Part shown: piece by piece, positions 19,186 to 28,825 of the stretch
Layout of the letters: each line of letters begins with the position of its first letter
Position numbering within the stretch: position 1 is the stretch's first letter
Origin: Limnobacter sp. 130
GTDB taxonomy: Bacteria; Pseudomonadota; Gammaproteobacteria; Burkholderiales; Burkholderiaceae_B
Length of the DNA: 64,000 nucleotides
Direction: 5' to 3'
NCBI RefSeq assembly: GCF_902506325.1
Contig: NZ_LR732328.1
Coordinates: forward strand, 1,113,071-1,177,070
Program-made: the position numbers and the translations under genes
Notes under the pieces: generated by a model
What the model saw: only the letters and a program-made list of their open reading frames with translations
Databases searched by the model: none
Told to the model about the DNA's origin: nothing

Positions 19186-20085
19186 TCAGCCGACTACCAC
19201 CTTCTTCCGCCCTGGCACCAAAATCACAGCCATCGCACCAAGAATCAACACCAGCGCAACGAAGTCGGGCCAGTGCGGCACTTCGCCCAAAAAGAAGCTG
19301 CCAGCCATTACACCCACCACCGGAATGATCATGATGGACAAGCTCGACACGATTGGCGGCAATGATTTGGCCAGGCTAAACCAAGCCACTTGGCAAAATG
19401 CGAATACACCAAACGCGTTGTAGAAAATTGGCCACCACTGCGACCAACCCTGCGGCGCGCCCACATCGGTTCCCTCAAACCAAAACCCGGCCAAACCCAT
19501 GGCCACAATGGTGGGAGGCATCATGGCGTGCGTGAAGGTAAGTGCATGCAAACCGGTGGGGTAATGCCGAATCAAGGTGGTACCCAAGCCCCAACTGGCG
19601 GCTGCAATCAACATAAGAACAACGCCCAACGGGCTGCCTGCAATTGCAGCAAATTCAGACGACAACAGCAACATGGCGGCCACCATGGCCAGGCTTAAAC
19701 CGATCCAGCCTCGCCTTCCTACGGGGTGCGCAAACATCAAACCGGTCAACACCACCCACACCGGCATGGTGTAGCCCAAAATGGCAGCGCGCCCCGAGCT
19801 CAGTTCCTTCACGGCCAAAATACAAAACAGGTGCCAACCAATCATATTGGGAATGCACAGCAAGGCCAGCCTGCCCCACATTTCTCGCGGTACCTTCAGC
19901 GACACCTTCATTTGCCGGGCAACAAACCACATGGCCACCATGCCAAACACCATGCACAGGGCACGAAAATGCAAGGGTGGATACTGGGTCACCGCATATT
20001 TCATCACGGGCCAGTTCATTCCCCAAATGGCAGTAATGCCAAGGAGTAACTGGATTTGCGGTAGGGATAGTTTTGCTGCAGGCAC
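19186..20085 (-). CDS. EamA/DMT-family transporter
   Basis: The protein is 299 residues with ten hydrophobic segments arranged as two EamA repeats of five. The first begins LLGITAIWGMNWPVMKYAV and the second PLGVVLMLIAAASWGLGTTLIR, the classic glycine-rich repeat starts. Such proteins export metabolites such as amino acids or nucleosides across the inner membrane; the substrate cannot be read. It stands alone and faces the repeat locus. Confidence 0.88.
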   Translation of the reverse strand: MPAAKLSLPQIQLLLGITAIWGMNWPVMKYAVTQYPPLHFRALCMVFGMVAMWFVARQMKVSLKVPREMWGRLALLCIPNMIGWHLFCILAVKELSSGRAAILGYTMPVWVVLTGLMFAHPVGRRGWIGLSLAMVAAMLLLSSEFAAIAGSPLGVVLMLIAAASWGLGTTLIRHYPTGLHALTFTHAMMPPTIVAMGLAGFWFEGTDVGAPQGWSQWWPIFYNAFGVFAFCQVAWFSLAKSLPPIVSSLSIMIIPVVGVMAGSFFLGEVPHWPDFVALVLILGAMAVILVPGRKKVVVG

Positions 20086-20202
20086 GAAAGTGAACGATCA
20101 TTCAGTAAGGTGCCCCAGTGTAGTGCATCAGCCCTTGCTTGCCCCTAGGGGCTTGCCCTGATCCTGTACAATGGTGACATCTTTCAACTGTACACATGCG
20201 CA

Positions 20203-21063
20203 ATGGCCAGCAATCGTTTTTCCGAGTTCAACACCTTTCCAGAACGCCTTGCGCACAGTTGGCAGCACAGCAATTCAATGTTGTGCGTGGGCCTTGACCC
20301 CGACATAACCCGCATGCCTCAGGGCTACGGCACAAGCCCTTCTGAAATCGAGCGCTTTTGCATGGAAATTGTGAAGGCCACGGCTGAATTTGCCTGCGCG
20401 TTCAAACCCCAAATTGCTTACTTTGCGGCCAACCGCGCCGAAGTAGCGCTGGAAAACATTCTGGCCTACGCCAATGAAGTTGCACCGCACGCCACCACCA
20501 TTCTGGACGCCAAACGCGGCGACATTGGGGCCACCGCCAAGCAATACGCCATTGAGGCGTTCGAGCGCTACAAAGCCGACAGCGTAACCCTGAGCCCCTA
20601 CATGGGCAGCGATTCAGTTGAGCCTTACCATGCCTATGCTGATCGCGGTCTTTTCCTGCTGTGCCGCACATCCAACCCCGGTGGCAACGACCTGCAATTT
20701 TTAAACACGGAACACAGCGAACCGCTTTATCAAACCGTTGCCAAACTGGCGACCACCACCTGGAACCCGCACCAACAAGTGGGCCTGGTTGTGGGCGCCA
20801 CCTACCCTGAAGAAATTAAAACCGTGCGCGGCATTGTGGGCGACGCACCACTGCTGGTGCCTGGCATTGGCGCACAGGGCGGCGACTTGCTGAACACCGT
20901 GAAAAACGGTTTGTGCAGCCAAGGCTGGGGCTTGTTGATCAATTCCTCTCGCGCCATCTTGTACGCCAGTCAAAAGACCGATTTCGCCAGTGCCGCTGCA
21001 CTTGAAGCCCGAAACACCCGTGACGCCATACAAGCCGCGAAAGCTGCGGCACTTTCAGGCTAA
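20203..21063 (+). CDS. pyrF: Orotidine 5'-phosphate decarboxylase, long form
   Basis: The protein is 286 residues, the long (type 2) PyrF found in many betaproteobacteria. It decarboxylates OMP to UMP in pyrimidine synthesis. The catalytic stretch TILDAKRGDIGATAKQYA is at about residues 103-120, with the Lys and Asp of DAKRGDI. The N-terminal LCVGLDPDI and the phosphate-loop region PGIGAQGGDL are also present. No other pyr gene is near. Confidence 0.95.
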   Translation: MASNRFSEFNTFPERLAHSWQHSNSMLCVGLDPDITRMPQGYGTSPSEIERFCMEIVKATAEFACAFKPQIAYFAANRAEVALENILAYANEVAPHATTILDAKRGDIGATAKQYAIEAFERYKADSVTLSPYMGSDSVEPYHAYADRGLFLLCRTSNPGGNDLQFLNTEHSEPLYQTVAKLATTTWNPHQQVGLVVGATYPEEIKTVRGIVGDAPLLVPGIGAQGGDLLNTVKNGLCSQGWGLLINSSRAILYASQKTDFASAAALEARNTRDAIQAAKAAALSG

Positions 21064-21137
21064 AATCAACACAACACACACCATTCGAGTTCAGGTAAAA
21101 AGAGCCACACTGGCCGGCCTGCACTGAGGAGACAGGG

Positions 21138-21842
21138 ATGAAAATACTTCTGGCCGAAGACGACAGCTTGTTGTCTGAAGGTTTGTCGCAATCGTTGCGT
21201 CAGGCAGGTTATGCCGTGGATTGCATGTTCAAAGGCAGCGACGCCGACACGGCGCTAACCACCATGAACTACGACATTTTGATACTCGATTTGGGCTTGC
21301 CCAAGATGAGTGGTCTTGAAGTGTTGCGCCGCCTGCGGGCACGCAGCAACAACATGCCAGTACTGATACTGACAGCTGCCGATAGCGTGGAGCAACGCGT
21401 GCAAGGCCTCGATGCCGGTGCCGACGATTACATGGCCAAACCTTTCGACCTGAAAGAACTTGAAGCCCGTGTGCGAGCCCTGGCACGCCGTGGCACCGGT
21501 GGCGGAGCCAGCATTTGGAAACATGGCCCTTTGACCTTCGATCAGGTGGGGCGCATTGCCTACATCAACGACGACATGCTCGACTTGTCAGCGCGTGAGG
21601 TGGGCCTGCTCGAAGTTCTGCTTCAGCGGGTAGGCCGCCTGGTCAGCAAAGAACAATTCGTCGACCACCTGTGTGAATGGGGCGAAGAAGTCAGCAACAA
21701 CGCCATTGAGGTTTACATTCACCGTCTTCGCAAAAAAATTGAAGTCAACGGTGTGCGAATTGCCACCGTGCGCGGCTTGGGTTACTGCCTTGAAAAATAC
21801 ACCGAGAAAGAAGCAGCACCGAATGCCGATGCCAATACATAA
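21138..21842 (+). CDS. OmpR-family response regulator (TctD/QseB-like)
   Basis: The protein is 234 residues: receiver domain (1-120) with the acidic pair EDD near the start, the phosphoacceptor Asp in LILDLGLPKMSG, and Lys in AKPFDLKEL; then a winged-helix DNA-binding domain (about 130-225) with VYIHRLRKKI and VRGLGY. AGGAGACAGGG precedes ATG 21138. It pairs with the TctE-like kinase 13 bp downstream. TctD-type regulators control uptake of tricarboxylates, but no tct transporter is in the window, so the target is open. Confidence 0.92.
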   Translation: MKILLAEDDSLLSEGLSQSLRQAGYAVDCMFKGSDADTALTTMNYDILILDLGLPKMSGLEVLRRLRARSNNMPVLILTAADSVEQRVQGLDAGADDYMAKPFDLKELEARVRALARRGTGGGASIWKHGPLTFDQVGRIAYINDDMLDLSAREVGLLEVLLQRVGRLVSKEQFVDHLCEWGEEVSNNAIEVYIHRLRKKIEVNGVRIATVRGLGYCLEKYTEKEAAPNADANT

Positions 21843-21855
21843 AGCAGGTGCCTGA

Positions 21856-23313
21856 TTGGCCTGGTACAAACGCAATCCGCTGGCCTCGGGTCAACAGCAA
21901 CGGCGCTCACTGTTCGGTGAAATTCTGGACTGGATGCTGGCCCCGCTGTTGATTTTGTGGCCAATGAGCATTGGGGTCACCTACCTTGTGGCCAAATCCA
22001 TCGCCAACGATCCCTTCGATCACATTCTCGACGACAAAATAACAGCCTTGGCCCAAGAGGTGGCCGCTCAGGCACCAAGCAACCAATTCAGTATTCCCAA
22101 AGAGGCCATGGAAATTTTACTGGCCGATGGTACCGACCAACTGCGTGCACAAGTATTGGGAAAAACTGGCGAGTTTTTGCTGGGCGATGAGCGCACCTTG
22201 CCAATACCACAGCGCGAAGCCCGACAAATTGGCGTGGTTAATTTTCGGGACATTGTGGTCAATGGCGAAGACTTCCGCGCAGGCCACCTTTGGATTGAAC
22301 TGCCCACCGTGGGCGAAAACCGTTTCATGCTGATTCAGGTTGCGGAAACGCTGGGCAAACGCGACGGCTTGGCCAACGAAATCATCAAGGGCGTGATTCT
22401 GCCGCAGTTTGTCATTCTGCCCCTGGCCGTGTTGCTGGTGTGGTTTGGTCTGTCGCGCGGAATTGCACCATTGAACAGCTTGCTGGATATTATTCGCGCC
22501 CGCAAACCTGATGACCTGAGTGCGCTGCAAACCAAAGACACACCCGAGGAATTGTTGCCTGTTATTACTGCGTTGAACGAACAACTGGAGCGATTGGAAC
22601 AAACCATCGACACGCAAAAACGCTTTGTGGCCGATGCCGCCCACCAGTTGAAAACACCCCTGGCTGGCTTGCGAATGCAAGTGGAATTGCTGAGCGATGA
22701 AACTGACGAGGCAGCCCGGCTGCGCAGCCTGCGCAGGCTGAAGGTGGGTACTGAACGGTCCACCCGCCTGGTGAACCAGTTGCTGGCACTGGCCCGCACT
22801 GAAGCACCATCGGTGCTGCAATTTGAAAAACTTGATTTAACTCACATTGCGCGTACGGTGACCAGGGACTTTGTGCCCGAAGCCATGAACAAGCACATCG
22901 ACCTGGGTGTGGAAGTACCCGATCACCCCGTGTACGTGAACGGCCAAACCCTGATGCTGACCGAGATGATGAAAAACCTGGTGGAAAACGCCTTGCGTTA
23001 CACCCCCGAAGAAGGTTGCGTCACTGTGCGTGTCGATGACAGCCCACAGCGCGAAGCGATCGTGCTCGAGGTGGAGGACGACGGCCCCGGCATTCCTGAA
23101 AGTGAACGCAACCTGGTGTTTGACCGTTTCTACCGCGTGCTGGGCACCAGCGAGGACGGCTCAGGCCTTGGGCTGGCCATTGTGCAGGAAACCGCATTCC
23201 AGCACGACGCCAATGTAACCATTCATGACAATCCAAAATCAAACCACCCAGATCGATCGGGCACCGTAATGCGTGTCAGTTTCCCGCCGCGCTACCGGCA
23301 AATGGAAGATTGA
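21856..23313 (+). CDS. Sensor histidine kinase (TctE-like)
   Basis: The protein is 485 residues. A first membrane segment (about 27-47, LAPLLILWPMSIGVTYLVA) and a second (about 180-202) enclose a periplasmic sensor region. HisKA follows with the phospho-His in ADAAHQLKTPLAGL, and HATPase_c with NLVENALRYTP, DDGPGIP and GSGLGLAIV. The segment LFGEILDWMLAPLL strongly recalls TctE. The first codon after the previous stop is TTG 21856, taken as start with AGCAGGTG upstream. It forms an operon with the response regulator. Confidence 0.9.
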   Translation: MAWYKRNPLASGQQQRRSLFGEILDWMLAPLLILWPMSIGVTYLVAKSIANDPFDHILDDKITALAQEVAAQAPSNQFSIPKEAMEILLADGTDQLRAQVLGKTGEFLLGDERTLPIPQREARQIGVVNFRDIVVNGEDFRAGHLWIELPTVGENRFMLIQVAETLGKRDGLANEIIKGVILPQFVILPLAVLLVWFGLSRGIAPLNSLLDIIRARKPDDLSALQTKDTPEELLPVITALNEQLERLEQTIDTQKRFVADAAHQLKTPLAGLRMQVELLSDETDEAARLRSLRRLKVGTERSTRLVNQLLALARTEAPSVLQFEKLDLTHIARTVTRDFVPEAMNKHIDLGVEVPDHPVYVNGQTLMLTEMMKNLVENALRYTPEEGCVTVRVDDSPQREAIVLEVEDDGPGIPESERNLVFDRFYRVLGTSEDGSGLGLAIVQETAFQHDANVTIHDNPKSNHPDRSGTVMRVSFPPRYRQMED

Positions 23314-23352
23314 TTGCTTAAAATACAAATTCAACTTTTTTAGAAGCACCCG

Positions 23353-24369
23353 ATGAGAGCAAAAGGCAGTGAATGGCACGCCCCTGAAGACGACAACCAC
23401 AAACTGGCCAATCTGTGTGGCCCCGTGGATGCCAACCTTCGTCAAATTGAGGCCGCATTGAACGTAAAAATTGCGCGCCGCAACGGCACCTTGAATGTGG
23501 CAGGCGACAAAGAAAATGCCAAACAGGCTTTTATTCTGATCAATCACTTTTTTGAGAAAAGTGACAAGCCAGTGACCGCCGATGAAATTCAATTGGCATT
23601 GGTCGAACTGAAGAACACCAACGCCGTGGCCAGCGCCAAAAAAGAAATTCCGCTGATTGCCGGTGAAGACGAACCCGTGATCCTTAAAACCAAGAAGGGT
23701 GACCTGCAACCCCGCACCGCCCGCCAGAAGGATTATTTAAAGGCCGTGCTTGAACACGACCTGACCTTTGGCATTGGCCCTGCCGGTACCGGCAAAACTT
23801 ATTTGGCTGTGGCCTGCGCAGTGGATGCACTTGAGCGCGACAGCGTGAAACGAATCATTTTGACCCGCCCAGCGGTGGAGGCTGGCGAACGGCTGGGCTT
23901 TTTGCCAGGTGACCTGAACCAGAAAGTAGACCCCTACCTGCGCCCCTTGTACGATGCGCTGTACGACTTGGCGGGCTTTGACCGCGTGCAAAAATGGTTT
24001 GAACGCAATGTGATTGAAATTGCACCGCTGGCCTACATGCGTGGCCGCACTTTAAGCCATGCTTTCGTGATTCTGGACGAAGCCCAAAACACCACGCCCG
24101 AGCAAATGAAAATGTTTTTGACCCGAATCGGTTTTGGGAGCAAGGCAGTGATTACTGGCGACGTGACCCAAATTGACCTGCCACGCGGCCAACAAAGTGG
24201 CCTGGTTCAAACCCAGCACGTGCTGCGCAACGTCAAAGGCATTGCAATGACCTACTTCACCAGCGCGGATGTGGTGCGCCACCCACTGGTGGCCCGCATT
24301 GTTGAGGCCTACGAACGTTTCCACAACCCCGAACGAACCAACCCAACTGACGAAATCAATGACGAGTAA
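23353..24369 (+). CDS. ybeZ: PhoH-family ATPase (YbeZ type)
   Basis: The protein is 338 residues. An N-terminal nucleic-acid-binding (KH-like) part precedes the P-loop GPAGTGKTYLAV and Walker B FVILDEAQNT. The downstream GDVTQIDLP motif is also typical. YbeZ acts with the endonuclease YbeY in rRNA processing and ribosome quality control; ATPase or helicase activity is reported for the family. It overlaps ybeY by 11 bp, the standard arrangement. Confidence 0.94.
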   Translation: MRAKGSEWHAPEDDNHKLANLCGPVDANLRQIEAALNVKIARRNGTLNVAGDKENAKQAFILINHFFEKSDKPVTADEIQLALVELKNTNAVASAKKEIPLIAGEDEPVILKTKKGDLQPRTARQKDYLKAVLEHDLTFGIGPAGTGKTYLAVACAVDALERDSVKRIILTRPAVEAGERLGFLPGDLNQKVDPYLRPLYDALYDLAGFDRVQKWFERNVIEIAPLAYMRGRTLSHAFVILDEAQNTTPEQMKMFLTRIGFGSKAVITGDVTQIDLPRGQQSGLVQTQHVLRNVKGIAMTYFTSADVVRHPLVARIVEAYERFHNPERTNPTDEINDE

Positions 24370-24856
24370 AACCACCACACCGGTTGGCGTAGCCATTCAA
24401 TGGGCTGTACATGCAGACCACCCACCATTTTCAGACTTGGACAACAGCCGCATTCGCCGCTGGGCGAAAGCCTGCTTCATGGACAGGGCTGAAATCACCA
24501 TTCGCCTGGTGGGCGAAGAAGAAGGTCGACAACTGAACCACGATTTTCGCGGCAAAGACTACGCCACCAATGTGCTGACCTTTCCCATGGACATGCCCGA
24601 CCTGGGCCCGGATTCGGGCCTGCCCGTGTTCATGGCAGACATTGTGATATGCCCTGCCGTGGTAGAACGCGAGGCGGCTGAACAGGGTAAAAACCCAATT
24701 GATCACTTGGCCCATTTGATTGTTCACGGCTGCCTGCATGCCCAAGGCTATGTGCATGAAAGCGATAATCAGGCTGAGTTGATGGAAAACCGCGAAATCG
24801 AAATTCTAAAACGTTTCAAGATTTCAAACCCTTACGTGATATCAGGCAAAAAATAG
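24359..24856 (+). CDS. ybeY: Endoribonuclease YbeY
   Basis: The protein is 165 residues. The zinc site HLIVHGCLHAQGYVH supplies the H-x3-H-x5-H ligands, and DYATNVLTFP is the other family signature. YbeY matures 16S rRNA ends and takes part in late 70S quality control. The start at 24359 overlaps phoH by 11 bp; a longer in-frame reading from 24269 lies wholly within phoH and is rejected. The usual following gene (corC) is missing; tRNA-Lys comes next. Confidence 0.95.
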   Translation: MTSKTTTPVGVAIQWAVHADHPPFSDLDNSRIRRWAKACFMDRAEITIRLVGEEEGRQLNHDFRGKDYATNVLTFPMDMPDLGPDSGLPVFMADIVICPAVVEREAAEQGKNPIDHLAHLIVHGCLHAQGYVHESDNQAELMENREIEILKRFKISNPYVISGKK

Positions 24857-24947
24857 TAGCTTTTTGCCGCCATAGGGCTTGACCACTTTTAAAAACTTGG
24901 CCATAATCGCGGTCTTCGGTTGAGGGCCAACGCCCAAAGCGAAATGT

Positions 24948-25023
24948 GGGTCGTTAGCTCAGCTGGTAGAGCAGAGGACTTTTAATCCTTTGGTCGTGAG
25001 TTCGAATCTCGCACGACCCACCA
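24948..25023 (+). tRNA. tRNA-Lys (TTT anticodon), CCA encoded
   Basis: A 76-base cloverleaf. The acceptor GGGTCGT pairs with ACGACCC, the D-arm contains AGCTCAGCTGGTAGAGC, the anticodon loop CTTTTAA carries TTT, and the T-arm is GTGAG-TTCGAAT-CTCGC. The CCA end is encoded. Confidence 0.98.
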
Positions 25024-25031
25024 CAAAATAC

Positions 25032-25063
25032 AAAAAGCCTGAGTGTAAAAACTCAGGCTTTTT
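25032..25063 (+). terminator. Rho-independent terminator after tRNA-Lys
   Basis: A 13-bp stem (25032-25044 with 25051-25063) closes a GTAAAA loop; the right arm ends in a T tract. It terminates the tRNA transcript. Confidence 0.9.
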
Positions 25064-25195
25064 TCATTCCTGTCCCCGTGACCGAAGTGTCGCCCTTTTT
25101 ACATTACTGGCATTCTTCATGCCACAAACACATCTAAAACTTCCGCACCTTCAGTAAGAGTAAATCACCACCAAATTTTGAACGGGGTTTGCCTG

Positions 25196-27406
25196 ATGAA
25201 TGTGAAGTCACTTCTCGCCTTGAGCGCAACAGCAGCACTCCTTTCCGCCTGTCTTTCAAGCGGCGAATCAACCACCACAACCACCAGCGGCGCTAGCCAG
25301 CCGGTCATGCCCAGTGAAACCCCACTGCAGCTGTCTGAATTCTCGGTGGCCAATGGCTGCTTTGGATTGCAATCGGCGTTTAGTCGCCAGTTTGTGCAAC
25401 CCGCCGCAGCCCGCTACGCCGCGGGACCCGCCACAGAAGCGGAAAACTTCACCATGCGGCCCACAGAATTGGGCAAATACCTGATTTACGGTAGCGACCG
25501 TCAAATGGTAACCGTGCAAGGCAACACCTTGGTGGCCAGCGCAGAACCCACCAACGCAGCGGTGTGGCAAGCCAGTTTTGACCGGGCTAAAAGCCAGTTC
25601 AGCTTCACCGATTCAACAGGCCGGTTTTTGGCCTTGGACGAGACTTCCGGCTTGACCCTGGCCAATGCCGCCAGCGAGCGCACCGCCTTCAAGCTGGCAC
25701 CAGCCAGTGATTGTGCCGCCTACCCTGAAATGCCCACCGCCATGGAAGGCACGCCCTACAAAGGTCGCGGCGAAAATCAGCCCATTGTTGGTTTTGCCGA
25801 CACCCACACCCACATGGGCATGTCCAGCGAAATGTCATTGGATGGCAGTGTAGGCCCATCCGCAGGTGGCGTGCTGTACGGCGAAGTGGTGCACCGTTTT
25901 GGCATTCCCCATGCGCTGGGCAGTTGCGAGGGATTCCATGGTCCCAATGGTATTCGGGATGCCAACAACATTCTGGAAACCACGCCGGGCGCACAACACG
26001 ATACGCAAGGCTGGCCAACCTTTGTGGACTGGCCCCGCCGCAATTTCCTGACCCACCAGGTGATGTACCACGCCTGGGTTGAACGTGCATGGCGCGCAGG
26101 CTTGCGCGTGATGGTGAACCACGGCACCAATATTGCGGCACTGTGCCGTATCGGCCAAACTTACTCAGGCAAACCCGAGGCGGATTGCGACGACATGGGC
26201 GTAGCTACAAAACAGGTGGAATACCTGTATGACGTGCAAGACTACATCGACGCCCAGTTTGGAGGGCCAGGCAAAGGCTGGTACCGAATTGTAAAAACAC
26301 CGGCCGAGGCCCGCCAAGTGGCCAACGAAGGCAAACTGGCCGTGGTGCTGGGTGTCGAAGTGGCGCAAGTATTCAACTGTGGCGTTACCATGCTGCCGGG
26401 CGGCACAGAAATCCGGAAGTGCGACCAAACGCAAATTGACGCGGAAATCGAAAAACTGTGGGCACTGGGCGCGCGCCACGTGTACCCCTTCCATGACATT
26501 GACAGTTCGCTGGGCGGCGCTGGTATTTTCAGTGGCGACGTCATCAACTTTCTGAATTTCCTGGACACGGGCGCCTTCTGGAAAACCACCGAATGCCGCG
26601 ACTTCCCCAAGAACGAGCCCTCGGTGCGCGAACCGGGTACCAATATGACTACTGCAGTTCCTGGTACTGGCAGCAATGCACTGACCACTATGCTGCTGGA
26701 GGCAGTGGGCGGTATTACACCGCTATACCCAGACGGCAAACGTTGTAATGCCCGAACGGTAACTGACCTTGGCAAGTATGCACTGACCGCCCTGATGAAT
26801 CGTGGCTTTGTAATCGACATTGACCATGCTGCGTACCACAGCAAAGATGTAATGCTGGATTTGGCAGAAACCATGAATCCGCCCTACCCCATGGCCTCAT
26901 CCCACGACGCCCATGGTGGTTTAACCAGCGACCAGGCAGTGCGCATGCTGAAAAGTGGCGGTGTGATTTACCCCTATAAAGGCAACGGCATCAAGCATGT
27001 GGAGTTTCTGGAAAAGCTGAAATTCTGGCGCAACAAGGCAGGGTTGAATAACACCTTGCTGGGCCTGGGTTATGGCGCAGATGGCAACGGCTTTGGTGGA
27101 CACCCTGGTCCGCGCGGTGGCAACAGTGTGCCCGTTCAATACCCCTTCACCCTGTTCCGTGGTGAAGGTTGGGGCTCACGTTACCAGTCACTGCCTGCCA
27201 TGAAAGTCAATTTGCTGACCATACCTGAGAGTGGCAAGTTCTGGCACATCGACGAAGTGGGCATGGCGCACTACGGCATGGTGGCCGACTTTGTTGAAGA
27301 AGTTCGACTTGAAGGTGGCGGCGAGGCCATCGACGCGCTGTACAACAGCGCCGAGACTTACGTGCGCATGTGGGAAAACGTGTACTACCGCAACAATCCG
27401 AAATGA
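25196..27406 (+). CDS. Large secreted lipoprotein of the amidohydrolase / M19 dipeptidase-like fold
   Basis: The protein is 736 residues. A lipoprotein signal is present (ALLSAC, lipid Cys at about residue 19), followed by a Ser/Thr-rich linker. Residues about 45-175 look like a beta-trefoil domain (LGKYLIYGSDRQMVTV and repeated short strands). From about 190 the catalytic part begins with the metal motif GFADTHTHMGM. Later parts are GVEVAQVFNCG, VIDIDHAAYHSKDVM and SSHDAHGG. This fits a metal-dependent hydrolase related to membrane dipeptidases, anchored to the outer membrane. ATG 25196 is taken as start. The stop overlaps the next gene by ATGA. Confidence 0.75.
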   Translation: MNVKSLLALSATAALLSACLSSGESTTTTTSGASQPVMPSETPLQLSEFSVANGCFGLQSAFSRQFVQPAAARYAAGPATEAENFTMRPTELGKYLIYGSDRQMVTVQGNTLVASAEPTNAAVWQASFDRAKSQFSFTDSTGRFLALDETSGLTLANAASERTAFKLAPASDCAAYPEMPTAMEGTPYKGRGENQPIVGFADTHTHMGMSSEMSLDGSVGPSAGGVLYGEVVHRFGIPHALGSCEGFHGPNGIRDANNILETTPGAQHDTQGWPTFVDWPRRNFLTHQVMYHAWVERAWRAGLRVMVNHGTNIAALCRIGQTYSGKPEADCDDMGVATKQVEYLYDVQDYIDAQFGGPGKGWYRIVKTPAEARQVANEGKLAVVLGVEVAQVFNCGVTMLPGGTEIRKCDQTQIDAEIEKLWALGARHVYPFHDIDSSLGGAGIFSGDVINFLNFLDTGAFWKTTECRDFPKNEPSVREPGTNMTTAVPGTGSNALTTMLLEAVGGITPLYPDGKRCNARTVTDLGKYALTALMNRGFVIDIDHAAYHSKDVMLDLAETMNPPYPMASSHDAHGGLTSDQAVRMLKSGGVIYPYKGNGIKHVEFLEKLKFWRNKAGLNNTLLGLGYGADGNGFGGHPGPRGGNSVPVQYPFTLFRGEGWGSRYQSLPAMKVNLLTIPESGKFWHIDEVGMAHYGMVADFVEEVRLEGGGEAIDALYNSAETYVRMWENVYYRNNPK

Positions 27407-28824
27407 TTGCACGCTGGTTCACTGCGGTGCTGCTGGCAGCACCGGGTAGCGTGTGGGCACATGCATTTGGTGAACCAGTGCAGTTGCCCATGCCCTACGG
27501 GCTTTATATTGCGGGCTCGGTGCTGGCGCTTGTGTTGTCATTTCTGTTACTGGCCCTGGCCGGTCGCTATTCCTCGAACAGGCAATTCAAAGTACAACTG
27601 GCCTTGGTGGCGTGGCCTGCGAAGTGGGTTCACGCTGCGCGGGCAGCGGGTTCACTATTCTGGTTGAGCGCGTTGGCGTTTTGTATCGTGACCGGCCTTG
27701 TGGGCAGCAACGACAGCCACCGCAATATCAACATGACTTTCTTCTGGATCCTGTTTGTGTTGGGTGGTTCCTACGCAGCCCTGTTGATTGGCGACTGGTA
27801 CAAGTACCAACACCCATGGCGTTTTTTGTTGCCCGCCCGCTGGAAAGGTTTTTACAACTATCCAAAATGGCTTGGGCACTGGCCCGCGTTTGTTCAGTTG
27901 GTCACCCTGGTGTCGATCGAATTGTTTTTTCACAGCACGCCACGCAAATTGGCCTTGCTGCTGATCGCATTTGGCGCGTTCAACTATGCAGGCATGCTGT
28001 TGTGGGGAACGCGGCGCTGGCTGCAGCGCGGCGAGTTATTTGCCGTACTGTTTCGCTTGTTCGCCGCCTGTGCACCACTGCGCAGAACACGTGGTACCGA
28101 CGGAAAATACCGCTGGCGATTCACGCTGCCTTTCTCTGACCTTCGCCACGCACGGCTGTGGCACCCCGCGCAATGCCTGTTTGTATTGTTTCTGCTGTCT
28201 TCCACTGCCTACGACGGGCTGCGGGAAACCGCGGTGTACTTCAACCTGTTTTGGCAAGACCCACTGGGGCTGTTGACCGCTGCATTTGGCGATCACCCCA
28301 TGAAAATTTACCCCACAGTGCGCCCGTGGTTTGTGGCCTGGGAAATTATTTTGTTGTTGGTTTCCCCGCTGTTCTACCTGCTGCTGTTCATCGCATTTCT
28401 AGCCTTGGGGCGAGTGTTGACTGGCGGGCAACAACCCATCGGCTTGCTGTTGCGCCGTTACTTGCCCAGCCTGGTACCCATTGCAGTGGTGTACCACTTC
28501 ACGCATTACTACACCCTGCTGTTTAGTCAGGGTTTGAAAATTCGGGGTTTGGTGTCCGATCCATTCGGTTGGGGCTGGAATATTTTCGGCAATGCCATAA
28601 CGGGCCGCCTGCCCTGGTTGCCCGACATGGCCAACATCTGGACCAGCCAGGTGGCGCTGATTCTGGCGGGGCATGTGGCCGCTGTGTGGTTAGCACACCA
28701 GCAGGCGTTGCAACTTGAACGCAGCAACGGGCGCGCCACATTAAGCCAACTGCCCATGCTGGTTTTGATGGTGGTGTTCACCAGCGTGGGGCTTTGGATT
28801 CTGGCGCAGCCGCTGCAGGGTTAG
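27403..28824 (+). CDS. Multi-pass membrane protein (type sometimes annotated fenitrothion hydrolase)
   Basis: The protein is 473 residues with about 11 hydrophobic segments. The N-terminus, a signal-like helix ending VWAHAFGEPVQLPMPYGLYIAG, is typical of a family sometimes labelled fenitrothion hydrolase. The His of AHAFGE and other conserved aromatic/His positions (VVYHFTHYYTLL) may bind a ligand or metal. It starts at ATG 27403, overlapping the stop of the lipoprotein hydrolase gene, so the two form a co-translated pair. Neither an enzyme activity nor a transport role is proven for this family. Confidence 0.6.
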   Translation: MIARWFTAVLLAAPGSVWAHAFGEPVQLPMPYGLYIAGSVLALVLSFLLLALAGRYSSNRQFKVQLALVAWPAKWVHAARAAGSLFWLSALAFCIVTGLVGSNDSHRNINMTFFWILFVLGGSYAALLIGDWYKYQHPWRFLLPARWKGFYNYPKWLGHWPAFVQLVTLVSIELFFHSTPRKLALLLIAFGAFNYAGMLLWGTRRWLQRGELFAVLFRLFAACAPLRRTRGTDGKYRWRFTLPFSDLRHARLWHPAQCLFVLFLLSSTAYDGLRETAVYFNLFWQDPLGLLTAAFGDHPMKIYPTVRPWFVAWEIILLLVSPLFYLLLFIAFLALGRVLTGGQQPIGLLLRRYLPSLVPIAVVYHFTHYYTLLFSQGLKIRGLVSDPFGWGWNIFGNAITGRLPWLPDMANIWTSQVALILAGHVAAVWLAHQQALQLERSNGRATLSQLPMLVLMVVFTSVGLWILAQPLQG

Positions 28825-28825
28825 A

